A stretch of 64,000 bases of DNA from positions 19,417,691 to 19,481,690 of the forward strand of contig OZ023185.1 of the NCBI GenBank assembly GCA_963995505.1, written 5' to 3'. The notes under the pieces were generated by a model. The model ran no database searches. It had not been told where the DNA came from and saw only the letters and a list, made by a program, of their open reading frames with translations. Below are positions 46,137 to 57,000 of this stretch, in pieces (the first letter of the stretch is position 1; each line of letters starts with the position of its first letter). The stretch comes from Hypericum androsaemum. Taxonomy: Eukaryota > Streptophyta > Magnoliopsida > Malpighiales > Hypericaceae. A program made the translations under genes and the position numbers.

Positions 46137-48756
46137 TGGAGGAGACGTTCCTGGATCTGGTGGGGGAGTTCTGGAAGAACCCGCCGTCGGTGGCGGAAAC
46201 ACTCGTCGACATTTTGCTCTGCGCAGTTCCGATATGGCTCGCGGTGATGATCGGGCTCGTGATCGGGTGGTCGTGGCGGCCGCGGTGGACTGGCCTCCTC
46301 TTCCTCGGCCTCCGGAGCCGGTTCCGTTTCTCCTGGACCGCGGTCCCCCCGGGGTTCGGCGCCCGCCGCCTCTGGCTCGCCTTCACCGCCCTCTCCGTCT
46401 GCCGTACTGTCTGGTCCAACTTCAAGGGCAAAAAGGGCAAGTCCGCTCCCGCCGGTCCCCCTTCCTCCGGCCGATTCGCTGATCCCGTTGGGTAACTTTG
46501 GACTTTCGATCTGATTGATTCGTTTGTAATTGATTACACTGTTGTTTATGGAAAGAGATTTTAGAGTCAAAACAATCCGCGGATTTTCTGTTTTCGGAGA
46601 TTGCTCAGAATGGTATTTGGGGGATTCTCGTAGCCCGAAATTAGGGTATGGATGATACCGAGTAATAATGTTTGTTTCAACAGCTCGTCTGGAGAAGGTG
46701 AAGAGATGGAACAACTTGTCTCTGAGAATGATTTGGAACACCTCTTGCAACTGCTTGAAGGGACGGATGGACAGATGGAATGGCAAAGCATGATGGAGAG
46801 GACTACTTCAAACATGACGTATCAGGCTTGGCGCTATGAGCCTCAGGTAGGTCCGAAATCTTCTACTTAGTGAAATGGCTAATGAACATATGAGGACTAC
46901 TTCAAACATGTGGCGCTCTGAGCCTCGGGTAGGTCGAAATCTTCTACTTAGTGAATGGCTAATGAGCATTATGTGGCATCAAACTGAGGTGAGGCAGGGG
47001 AAGAAATTATTCGATACTGTTGCATGGACCTTATAACTTGGGCAAACTTGATTGATTCTAGCAATAGTATTAAGCTGAGTTCTTTTGGATTCATCAGTTC
47101 TTTTGTGCAAGTAGGCTTGCTGAAAGAGCTAATCTTTAAATATATTTGTTTATTTGGAGTCTTCTCTGTTTCTGTATTTGATGGTTTAATATTTTGTTCA
47201 AGATATGCTATCTCGCCAGTTCTATGTTCATCAGGCGTAATGTGTTAAGACATCGCAATGCATTTTCAGAAGCCCGTACCTTTTGGCTTAAGATTATTGA
47301 GTTCGTGATTATTATTCTTTTCTCGGGGTTTATGCTTGACAATGTGGTGCCTGCTCTTTTTATCAGACAGGTCCCTCCGTCCTACGCAGTAGAACTGTCT
47401 TCGAGGATGCGACTCCAGAATTGGTTAGAGACTTCTTCTGGGATGATGAGTTTAGGCCGAAATGGGATCAAATGCTCTCTCGTTGCAAGATATTGGAAGA
47501 ATTTCCAAAAACTGGAATGATGATTAATCACTGGATCAAGAAGGTATGCAGCTGAACTACTGTAGGATGTTTCTGTGTCCTCATTTCTCGAACCTCGTTT
47601 TTGTGGGATCTTGTATTATCTAGTGATGAGAAGTCTATTCTTCCAATTTGCAGTTTCCATTTTTCTGCAGTGATAGGGAATATATCATTGGCCGTAGAAT
47701 ATGGGAGGCCGGATGTACATATTATTGTGTGACCAAGGTACTGACTGAGACATATTCTTTTACTTGCTGCTGTATTTACTGGGTTTCATACGTTCTCTGT
47801 TTCTTGAATATCCCTTTCTTAGTGAACCTGTTTGTAAGCTAATAATGCCTTCCGTTAGGGTGCAAATCTGTGGTAATTTTTTATAATTTGTACCCTGGCG
47901 TGGTGACCTATTGTTCGGGTTGTGTCAGAACCTGATGTATTCTCCATTGCTGGGTCATTTTACTCAGACCTCCATCTTCTGGTGCATTTTTTAGCTTCCA
48001 AGTTTCAAATGCTTAAAGTTTTATATTCAAAATTAGTTTTAAAATCTCTTGCCTGCGAATTGGCTAGCCTTAGCTTTTTTCCCCCCAAAAGGAGCTAATC
48101 ATAGCTTTTTTGTGCATGTGTATTACAGGGGGTGCCATACCCAGCTTTGCACAAGCGTGACAAGCCAAGGCGCGTAGAGCTATACTTTTCAAGTTGGGTC
48201 ATCAGAGCTGGTGGGTGAAATCAGTGCATGTGTCTCTATTAAATGATTAGACGACCTCGTCTTAATTGAAAATACCAGTTCACGAGCCAATGTTAACCAA
48301 TCTGATGAATGAAATGCAGTGGAATCTCGCAAAGGAGATGGCCAAAAGTCAGCTTGTGAAGTTACCCTCTTACATTATGAGGACATGGGGATTCCAAAAG
48401 ATGTAGCTAAGTTGGGACTGAGACATGGAATGTGGGGGGCCGTCAAGAAGTTGCACTCCGGCATGAGAGCGTACCAGAACGCCAGGAGATCGGATGCTGC
48501 TGCATTGACGAGATGTGCACTGATGGCGAAAATCACTACTAAAGTTTCTTTCAACAAAAGCACGGATTCTTCTGATCCAGTTACCGGAGAAGACAATGAA
48601 GGCCAATTGATCGGCATCAGAGGACAGGAAGATCATGGCATCCATTGGAAATGGATAGCCGTAGGCGGCACAGTTGCTCTGGTTCTTGGACTTCATACAG
48701 GTGCTGTTGGTAGGGCCCTCTTACTTGGAGCTGGGCAAAGACTTGCACGGAGATAA
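46136..48756 (+). CDS. START-domain lipid-binding protein with N- and C-terminal membrane segments (432 aa)
   Basis: START (StAR-related lipid transfer) proteins bind a lipid in a hydrophobic pocket. The plant membrane-anchored clade has no defined ligand. Exons: 46136-46491, 46684-46846, 47367-47543, 47654-47737, 48129-48210, 48320-48756, with GT-AG junctions and consistent phase. There is a membrane segment at about residues 24-45 (DILLCAVPIWLAVMIGLVIG). The START domain runs roughly from residue 130 to 345: TVFEDATPELVRDFFWDDEF, CKILEEFPKTGMMINHWIKK, WEAGCTYYCVTKGVPYPAL and RVELYFSSWVIRA. A C-terminal hydrophobic helix follows (WIAVGGTVALVLGLHTGAVG). Start at 46136 is supported by the family-like MEETFLDLV, although frame is open upstream to 46034. 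Exon 3 uses the acceptor TATCAG/ACAGG at 47366, one of two closely spaced AGs. Confidence 0.93.
46797..46974 (+). repeat. Local tandem duplication covering an exon end and splice donor
   Basis: The 85-90 bp from GAGGACTACTTCAAACATG through the exon 2 end and donor (CCTCAGGTAGG) to TAGTGAAATGGCTAATGA is repeated directly after itself (46797-46883 and about 46891-46974). The second unit has lost several bases (ACGTATCAGGCT is absent) but retains CCTCGGGTAGG, a second donor-like site, inside the intron. Confidence 0.85.
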
Positions 48757-49019
48757 GACCCTCTTCGTTTTTCTTCGAGGGCAGACCGTTTTGTTTTGGA
48801 ATTTATGTGTCGCAGTTTTATCAATTTGTTGAGGCATCAGTTAGTTGCACACATTGAAGTTTTATGTTAATCCATGTAATATATGGTTTATTTGATATTC
48901 TTCCCCAACTGATGAAAAATATTTATATTTCTCGCAAGTTTATTAGAAATTATATTTCCAACTCAAAATTTAAGGCAATGATTTTTTCACTCATAAATTT
49001 GCCCTCCACTTGCACTAAA

Positions 49020-49246
49020 CAGTGTGAGATTCTCAACACGACTTTTCAAACGAAACCTATCAGGTTGAAGATTGCATGGATTTTGATTTCAACAACGTGC
49101 GAGAAACGGGGGTCATGCGAGCACAACAACGGGGACGAAATCAACCCACTCTAATAATATGTTAAGAATTTCCATATCCAATCCAAAATCTTAAAATGAT
49201 AGGTTGGTGTATTGTACACTTGCCTCCGCTCCTGAGATTCCCAACA
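49020..49246 (-). mobile_element. TRIM copy, minus orientation, 3' LTR truncated
   Basis: On the minus strand an LTR (49246-49160) starts TGTTGGGAATCTC and ends GAAATTCTTAACA. A degraded primer-binding region and an internal part with GTTGATTTCGTCCCCGTTG follow, similar to the TRIM at 32149-32497. Only the first 19 bp of the second LTR remain (49038-49020, TGTTGAGAATCTCACACTG). Confidence 0.8.
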
Positions 49247-50429
49247 AAGTCTACCATAAAACTTTGCTCCGTTCTGCTTCCCACGGATGTCGCTTGGAGT
49301 TTCGGGTTATGCATATATTTCCCATTGGTTGCTAGACCCGGGTCACGAAGAGTTGAGAATGATTTAAGAGACTGTACATTTTTGGGTGTCAGCACGTGCT
49401 TAAAAAATGGCCGGCCGCTGAATAAGGCCGGATCCATTAGAACCCGTATTTATTAGAAGGCCCACAAGCCACAATCGGAGTCAGGCCCACCAATGGCAAC
49501 AATTGAACTCGAAGCCCATTCGAAGCCTTGGAGCTGGCGTTGGCCGCTCTGGGTAAAAGGCTATCCACCCGAAACTCTCAAAGTTGAGTTGTTTGATTCT
49601 CGAAAAAAAGTGCCTTTACCACTAGCGTTGAGCCAGTATTTTATTATTTTAAGCAATTTTTTTTCATATTTTATGAATGTAACAGATATTATTTTGACTC
49701 TGAATATCAAACATTTCAAAAAAAATTGTTCGATCACATGGTTCCTTCCGAAAGAAATGAAAAGCAACTGAAATGTCGGTCTCAAAGGCATCAATCGGGC
49801 TTTTCAATTATTCCTATTGTTACTTCTCACCTCGCGACTTGTGGAGAGACTTCGCCAAAGCCAATCGAGAATCGAATCGACCCACTTTCTATAAATTGGG
49901 CAGTGACATGTAATAAAACTCTTTTGTTGTAAATACGTTTTGTCTAATGTAATAAAACTCTTATATATTAGGTCAGAACGATCATGACTATAATGTATAT
50001 AGATAATAAGAATACCAGTTTACATATAAAAAAATAAGAATACCAGGTAAGACTATGGACAAAAAAGATTATTACTATAATTTTGGTGTCTAAGCTAATG
50101 AAATCCTAATTATTGTACTCATCTTATTATAAAAAGATGAAAATGAATCAAAATCAAATGGGAAAAAATGGATTCTTTTGGAATTGCGAAACTTTTTCTT
50201 CCTTTTTATAATTTTTGTTTTGTTTCTAATAAAAAATTATTTTTTATAAGTAAATTGTTGTCGTAACTAGAATTTGATCTTTGTTACTTACCACCTCACC
50301 TTTCACTTATACCATTAGAGTAAGTATTATTATACATTTGTACTCCTATTTGTAGCTGTCAAATCCAACTACCTAAACAATAAATTGTTTTTTCTAGAAT
50401 AAAATTGTTTAGGGTTTAGGATTTAGGCA
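49247..50429. other. AT-rich intergenic DNA
   Basis: Short open frames at 49493-49771 and 49196-49456 have no recognisable homology. No other feature was seen. Confidence 0.5.
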
Positions 50430-50525
50430 AAGAGTTTATAGTCTAATGACACAAGACATTGTAAATATCTAGAAGATCCGGGTTCAAATTCTGGCATTGT
50501 AATAGTTTAAAATTCACCTTAAAAA
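50430..50525 (+). mobile_element. Possible tRNA-derived SINE fragment
   Basis: TATAGTCTAATGACAC resembles a pol III box A. About 40 bases on, GATCCGGGTTCAAATTCTGG resembles box B (GGTTCRANNC). A T/A-rich 3' end follows. It lacks tRNA cloverleaf arms and no TSD was identified. Confidence 0.35.
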
Positions 50526-50718
50526 ATATAATTGTTTATTATACAAATAATACTATACAAATTTAAATTTTAAGATGAATTCAAACATGAAGTTTACGTT
50601 GACACCATCGTTTGCGTGTGCTGCTACTAATGCTCCGCAGATGACTTGAAGAGTGTTTGTTTTTCTCTTAGTACAAAACCCAATAATTGGGACGGCGTCT
50701 AGCAGGATGGCAGCTGGA

Positions 50719-50985
50719 CTGGACATCTTTTTTTTTTTAAGGGTAACACAAAGCCTATATTAAACAAACGAATTACAATACGAAAAGAGAACAACATAAA
50801 CATAGAACGAAGAAACTGAAACATAACACAAAACTAAGCCTAGAGGAGACAAAGAGACATGGGTGAAGGCGAAGGACGAACGAAAGGCTACGAGAGTCGA
50901 ACGTTCAAGGCAAAAACTGCCGAGACAAGCAACGGCTAATAACTACAAGGTCGCGCCATTGACACTACCTCGTATCTGGACATCT
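50719..50985 (-). mobile_element. Short retroposon, minus orientation, with 10-bp TSD
   Basis: CTGGACATCT flanks both sides (50719-50728 and 50976-50985). The insert starts with a T-run, that is, a poly-A tail on the minus strand. The 247-bp body has no coding frame and may be a SINE or a strongly truncated LINE. Confidence 0.7.
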
Positions 50986-51686
50986 CATATCTGGCCCAAT
51001 TATCTGACTAATTGAGGTTCGAGTCAAATAAATTTTTTAAAAGATAACAAACTTTCCTAATAAATATTTGATACTGCTAAATTTTTAAAAAATCAAACTC
51101 GAAAACTAATTAAGATAGAAATTTTTGGTGTTGACCCGCTCAAATTCCCAAAGAGTGTTGAATTTCGATGGCCAATTATAACTGCATCACACAAACCAGA
51201 AATGCCACATTCAATGGCCACACAGTTCCACCCAAAAAAATGGCCACACACAGACAATAACATGCACCCCCAAAGTTTCTTTTCCACTTACTCCAAAAAA
51301 AAAGTTTATTTTTCCACTTCTTCAAAAAAAAATTTCTTTTTCCGACGCCGCCCCTGCAATAAAATTGTAGGGCTCAAAATAACAAGTTGGCAATTTGTTC
51401 TCTAACTTTAAAAGTACTGCTATTTATCTGCAGTTGGTCGACCAAAATTTTGAATTTTTGTAATTTTATATATCAAAATAAAATTCGAGATAACTTTTTC
51501 GAATAATAACAACCAACCATTCAACAATTAGCGTTAGATTTCTAACTTTGTGCAGTACTGATTTAAATCATTTGAATCCGTAATTAAATAGCTAATATTG
51601 TTTCTTCCATTTTTCCACGTAACAATATTGACTTTAGTTAGCTATTTTTTTAATGACACTTTACATAAGTTGGCCCAAAATATGTG

Positions 51687-51689
<3 letters not shown>
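50986..51689. other. AT-rich intergenic DNA
   Basis: Homopurine/homopyrimidine runs only, with no feature recognised. Confidence 0.5.

Positions 51690-51725
<36 letters not shown>
51690..51725. repeat. (TC)n microsatellite
   Basis: About 18 uninterrupted TC units. It could lie near a transcription start, but no linked exon was proven. Confidence 0.9.
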
Positions 51726-51726
<1 letters not shown>

Positions 51727-54086
51727 AGTTCATTGGCATTGCATGCACTACGTGGCAGCTCCTGAACCTCATACATCCCGGGAACAGAAGAAGACAGCAA
51801 CTGGCTTCTATTGTAAGGACTCTATTGCTTTGTTTTTTTTTGTTTGAGAAGTCTATTGCTCTGTACAACTAGTGAGTGTTGTGTTCTTCCAGCAGAAAGA
51901 GGTCACCCTTAAAGCAGCACACTAACCCACTTGTGGACTGTGATCCGAGCAGAGTTACAAAGTACCACCATCTATTCTCCTTTAAGGTACAAGCTCATTA
52001 AGAGCCAAAAGTTCGTAGCTTTACGAGAGGAGCCAAAAATTCAGGCCCCTAGAGGTGAACAAGGTACTTGGGTGGTTAAAGTTTGTGTCTTTCTCTTCTT
52101 GGTTTCCTTGAATTGCCTTGTTTCGGTTGGAAATGGTGACGGTTGATGTGTTTATGGTGTTTCCGCCATTGATGTTGGTTGGTTTTCCTTCTTGTGCTTG
52201 CACTCTTTTGGTAGCAATTCGGATGTAGGGTTCTCTTCTGTGTTGTTTTTTTTTTGGTATAAACGAGGGCCAAAATCCCTTAGCTTAGCTTTACAAACAC
52301 AAGGTGAGTAGGATAGTGATGGATCCTATCTTATTTCCCTCGTTTTTCAGGAGTTGGTGGATCAATTCCCACCCCTTGTAAAAATGGCAAAATTTTGCTT
52401 GGGAGGGGAACAAAACTCAATGCTGTCTAGAATCCTCGGATCCTAAATTTTTTCCAACCAAAAAAAAATCCTTAGCTTTTATTCATCATCGAACGGGTAA
52501 ATCGGTACGGGTAATTGTTGAAATTCGCCTCCTTTATTTTGTGTCGTGCGCTTGATAAGCAGTGAAGATGATGTAAGTGGTCCTCATTGGTCAGTACTTG
52601 ATAAATGGAGTGAAGAGGATGAACTTTATTACCTTGTCCTCTCTCTGATGTACCCTATAGCCTCTAGGGTTCGCTGGCAAAGCTGAGAGATTTTGCATCT
52701 CCTTTTTTTTAGGCCCTCCATTGATTAGTTTCGGAAGAATCAAGGTGCTCATTGTTTTACCTATTAGTGGAAATGATTAATTGAGTGAGGGGCGTGAATT
52801 TTGGACTCAGCATATGCAGTTCTTACACTTTTAGTTTTTTACTTCTTAGAACTCTATTCGGTTGAAACCGCCCGGTATCAGTCACTCACTGTGCCGACTA
52901 CTCCACCTAGTTAGTATCTTAGAACTCTACTTTCTGTTCAGAATAAGCACCTGACATGATACTCAAGCCTCGGACTATAAGTTGGAACTACAAACTTTTG
53001 GTTGAAGGGTTGCACTTGATGATTCTTGTATAGTCAATCCTTTTGGTTGAAGGGTTGCAGTTGGGGATTCTTTTATAGTCATTCTTTTTTGTCTCACCCT
53101 GAACCTCATTATTGGAGCAGGATTCGGAACTTCTGTAGGACATTGTTTAAGTACCGATGCAATAATTGAGAGCAAAACTTTCTTCCTTCATTTGTAGGGT
53201 TTTCACCCTCAGTCGAAGATGCTTTTTCGTTGTCTTCTGTTCTCACGATTATGTCTATGGATCTTGATCATCTAACTAACATGTTACGCCTTTTGAGGGA
53301 AGACAATGTTTGTTAATATTTCATACTTCCAGTTGCAATGTATATATATATATCTCCTTGATTTGCCGAAGTCCATTCTTTTTTCGGTTTGTATCTGTAC
53401 CAAGTAAACCCAAGTATTTTGCTGGCACTAGCTTCACCTTCTGATTTGATTGGGAAGTATTCTGCTGAAATTAGCTTCATCTATTGAACTGGTTATCCGA
53501 ATTCAGACATCAGCATCTGAGTTTGTATTTGCATATAATTTGCTCTTTTGATGTGAACACAAAGATGCTCGAGAAATCCGATTCTGTGCGTGCCTAAATT
53601 GAATCCTAGCGCTGTCTGGTGAATTCTGGAACTGTACTCAAGTGATTGCTCAAACATGCGAAACATTTTTGGAAATTGTCTCAATCGAGCTCCGTAAGTT
53701 ACTATGGGGCCCCATAAACATTTGAATATTATGATGGAGAAGCGGGGTACTAAAACTACTGTGATTAAACTAAGAAAAGTGGTGGCATCCGCTCTTTATC
53801 TTTTCTAATTTGCTCCGGATGCATCTCGGATTTGCTCCTTGCGACAGAAATGTTAACTAATTGATCCTCTCTTTTTATTCTTTTGAGCTGATTCGACATG
53901 GCCACAAAATACCTACTATGAAATAAGTTGGTCTTTTAGAAAATACTAAATCTGATTCACATTTCTTTCCTGCTGGTTTTTTAAAGATATCTTATCTCTT
54001 GCATTTTGTAACTTCTTCTCGCTTGAAGAGGTATTGATCTTGCTGTTTCTTTGTTGAGTGTGTAGACAGTTTTGACGTTAAGCACG
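51726..54086 (+). other. Region upstream of the PLUS3 gene, with a possible SINE
   Basis: The 5' UTR exon or exons of the downstream gene must lie here, because the coding exon follows an acceptor (GTGTGTAG at 54065). I cannot place them. A possible short retroposon occupies about 52287-52465. It is bounded by similar ATCC(C)TTAGCTT words, has an A-run at its end, and includes GGATCAATTCC, weakly like box B. A 25-bp direct repeat with CTTTTGGTTGAAGGGTTGCA lies at about 52995-53060. Confidence 0.45.
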
Positions 54087-57000
54087 ATGGAGAAGTCTGA
54101 CCTGAAACTCTCTGGCATTTCAGGACAACCTGATCACGAGCCTCTAGAATCTGCTCGGGGGTGCTCCAACCGTTGCAACTCTACGACGTTGGACAGTGAT
54201 TCTGGTGCAGGTGCAAATGCAGGGTCGGGACTAGACATGAGATTAGTGGGTGCTGACCCACTGTCTGAACTTGTTTGGTCACCGCAGAAAGGCTTGAGTG
54301 TTAAATATGCTGATGGCAGCTTCTCTAAGAAAAAACCTTGTTCTTTATGGTGTCCCGAGGCAAACAACATAGTAATTTCATCTAGTACCGATCGAGCTAC
54401 TGATATCACTGGTCTAATTGCTTCTTCTTCTACGCCTTTGGACATAAGCGAAGGTGCTAGAAAGGAGATTCCAATCAACATTCTCACTAGTAGCACAGGA
54501 ATCATGCAATTAAGTATATCAAGTGATGAAAGAGAAACAGGTAGGTAGGCTACGGCATATTTTATGCAGAACTATTTTGTGATCAATTTTTTTTACTCGT
54601 CTAAACAACATCATCTTTCTGGCAGCAGCTTGTGATCAGCCAGAAAAATTGGAAACGATAGCCGATCAGTCTTCTGCACCTGAAAAGGAGAGTTCGCAAT
54701 GTGATCAAGAAGAAGGTAATCTGCACTGACCTGAAACTGAAACTTCTGTCTTTCAATTAAGCATAACATCTGTTAAGAATTTAGCAACTATGAAACAAAA
54801 CGCGCAAAGAACACCGACGCAAGAGTTTACGTGGTTTGGCTTAATGCTTACGTCCACGGAGAGAGAAGAACTTTTATTGATGAGTTTCCGAGTCACAAAG
54901 CCATACAAAAAACCTAGGGTAACATGTTTTTATATAGAGACAACCCTTGGTGTACAAGTAACCTATCTAGGTCAGATTAGGAGTTCAAAACCTAGTCAGA
55001 ATAGGAATAGGAATAGGAAATAAATCTTTCCTATTTCTCGCCATCCCAACAATCTCCACTTTGGCGAGAAATCATCTCGTGGAAGAACCATGAAGCTTCA
55101 CCCGAACTTCAACAAACTCCACCTTGACAAAACACCGCCCCATGAAGAACCATGAGATCTTGCAAAACCAATCCGACTCCACCGACTCCATCTCGGACCA
55201 TAGATAACTGCATCAATAAGACCATCTCAACTTTCTCTTCACCTTTTGTTCAATCACTTGGAGCCAGCCCCCAAACTCGAGCTTCTGAGCTTGCTTGGCC
55301 TATTTCCTCCAATCTCCATTGAACCCCAACTAGCAAGTCCACTTGCTGAAGCAACCTTGCGACCAATAGACACGCCCTCTATTTTTCGGTCAGCCCCATG
55401 CTCCGCAACCTCGAACTGCTTTTCCGCTGGACCTTCTTGCCTCAAACCAATGCTACATGTCATAGCATACAAAGAGCAACCTTTTGTTCCACTAAGTAGA
55501 ACCCTCGACATGCCTCGAACTCCATCATTCGGCCTTGAGTGAGATACCCGATCTGCGCGTGGTGTTAACAATGGCTTCGCATTCCCCATGCAAAACCTAC
55601 CTAACACCTTTGACACCTTTGACGTGCACTTTCCTTTAGACAACCATAGCGGGGCCCAGCTAACAATGCTTCTCCGAGACAACCATGGCTCCTTGCCAAC
55701 CATGCCTCCACGAAACAACCATAGCTCGCTATCCATGTCTCCGCGAATCCCAACTCTACTCAAACTATTCGTGTCAAGCCTTTGCTCCCTCATACGAACC
55801 AACCTCATATGACCTGAGCTTTTGCCAACTCCTTCAGACCCATTGATGTGACTCCATCTACAATAATGTGCCTCACTAACTTGTAGGTATTTCCTTTCAT
55901 CCTTCATCCCTACCATCGCATCCTTCTCCACCTTCATTAGCATACCTTTATAACTATCACTGTTATAATCCAAGGTCCCTAATGAAAAAAGATTACCAGG
56001 ATGCATTGGACTTGATTAGACAGAAAGCCAGTCACCATCCGACCCGTCTGAATATGTGGCCATGGTTGTGGATGTCAATCCCTCCTCGTTGTCTTGATCC
56101 CTAGTTCGTCCTGGATAGTCCCCTTCATGTGCCCTTCTCAGCACTTGAAGTCACTTCCATTGAACTTCTTTGACTCCGACCTGGATCCTTTTCCACAACC
56201 CAGCTGGTGGCTCCTCATCATCCGCCAAGCACAAGCGAATCTTCGCTACTGCTTTAGCCTCCAACTCTTCCCACTCTTGCTCCTCCATCTTCTCGGACTT
56301 CTTCTCCGAGAGCGCGATAACCATCCCTTGTTGCACGAGGAGATCCTTGACACGCCTTTGCCATAACCTGAAATTCGATGAACCATCGAACTTCACAAGA
56401 GCAAATCTCGTGCCGCCCGACATCCTTCAACCTTAGCTCTTGATACCAGTTGTTAAGAATTTAGCAACTAGGGAACAAAACGCGCAAAGAACACGAACGC
56501 AAGAGTTTACGTGGTTCGGCCTAATGCCTACGTCCACGGAGAGAGAGGAGAACTTTTATTGATGAGTTTCCGAGCCACAAAGCCATACAAAAAACCTAGG
56601 GTAACATGTCTTTATATAGAGACAAACCCTTGGAAATAAATCTTTCCTATTTCTCGCCATCCCAACAACATCTTCCTAAGTTCCTCGAGTTTTCGGTTCT
56701 AGATGGTGGAATTGCTTGATTGTGAAATGACATTCCTTGAACTGTCGCCTTGTTTGACAACAATGTTACTCTATTTGAATCAAGGATACCTGACTACTTT
56801 TATATATTAAAAATTTACTAAATGATTCAAGATTTTTGGATTCAGAAGTCCATTTTTTAATTCCATTGTGTGGTTCAAGCAATTTTCAACTACCATGTTA
56901 TTTCTTCAATGGTTAAGTTTCTTTGTCAAAATTATATTGTTTTCAAGACTAATGCATAATACTGATTTATATTTGGAAATTTTGAAGCAGATATTCTCAG

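Noticed and set aside
50440..50520. tRNA gene suggested by GGTTCAAATTC
   Set aside because: A box B-like word is present but no acceptor stem, D-arm or anticodon arm can be folded. It is better treated as a possible SINE.
55246..56436. Plus-strand ORFs between the Copia LTRs
   Set aside because: They are antisense shadows of the minus-strand Copia gag/pol remnants.
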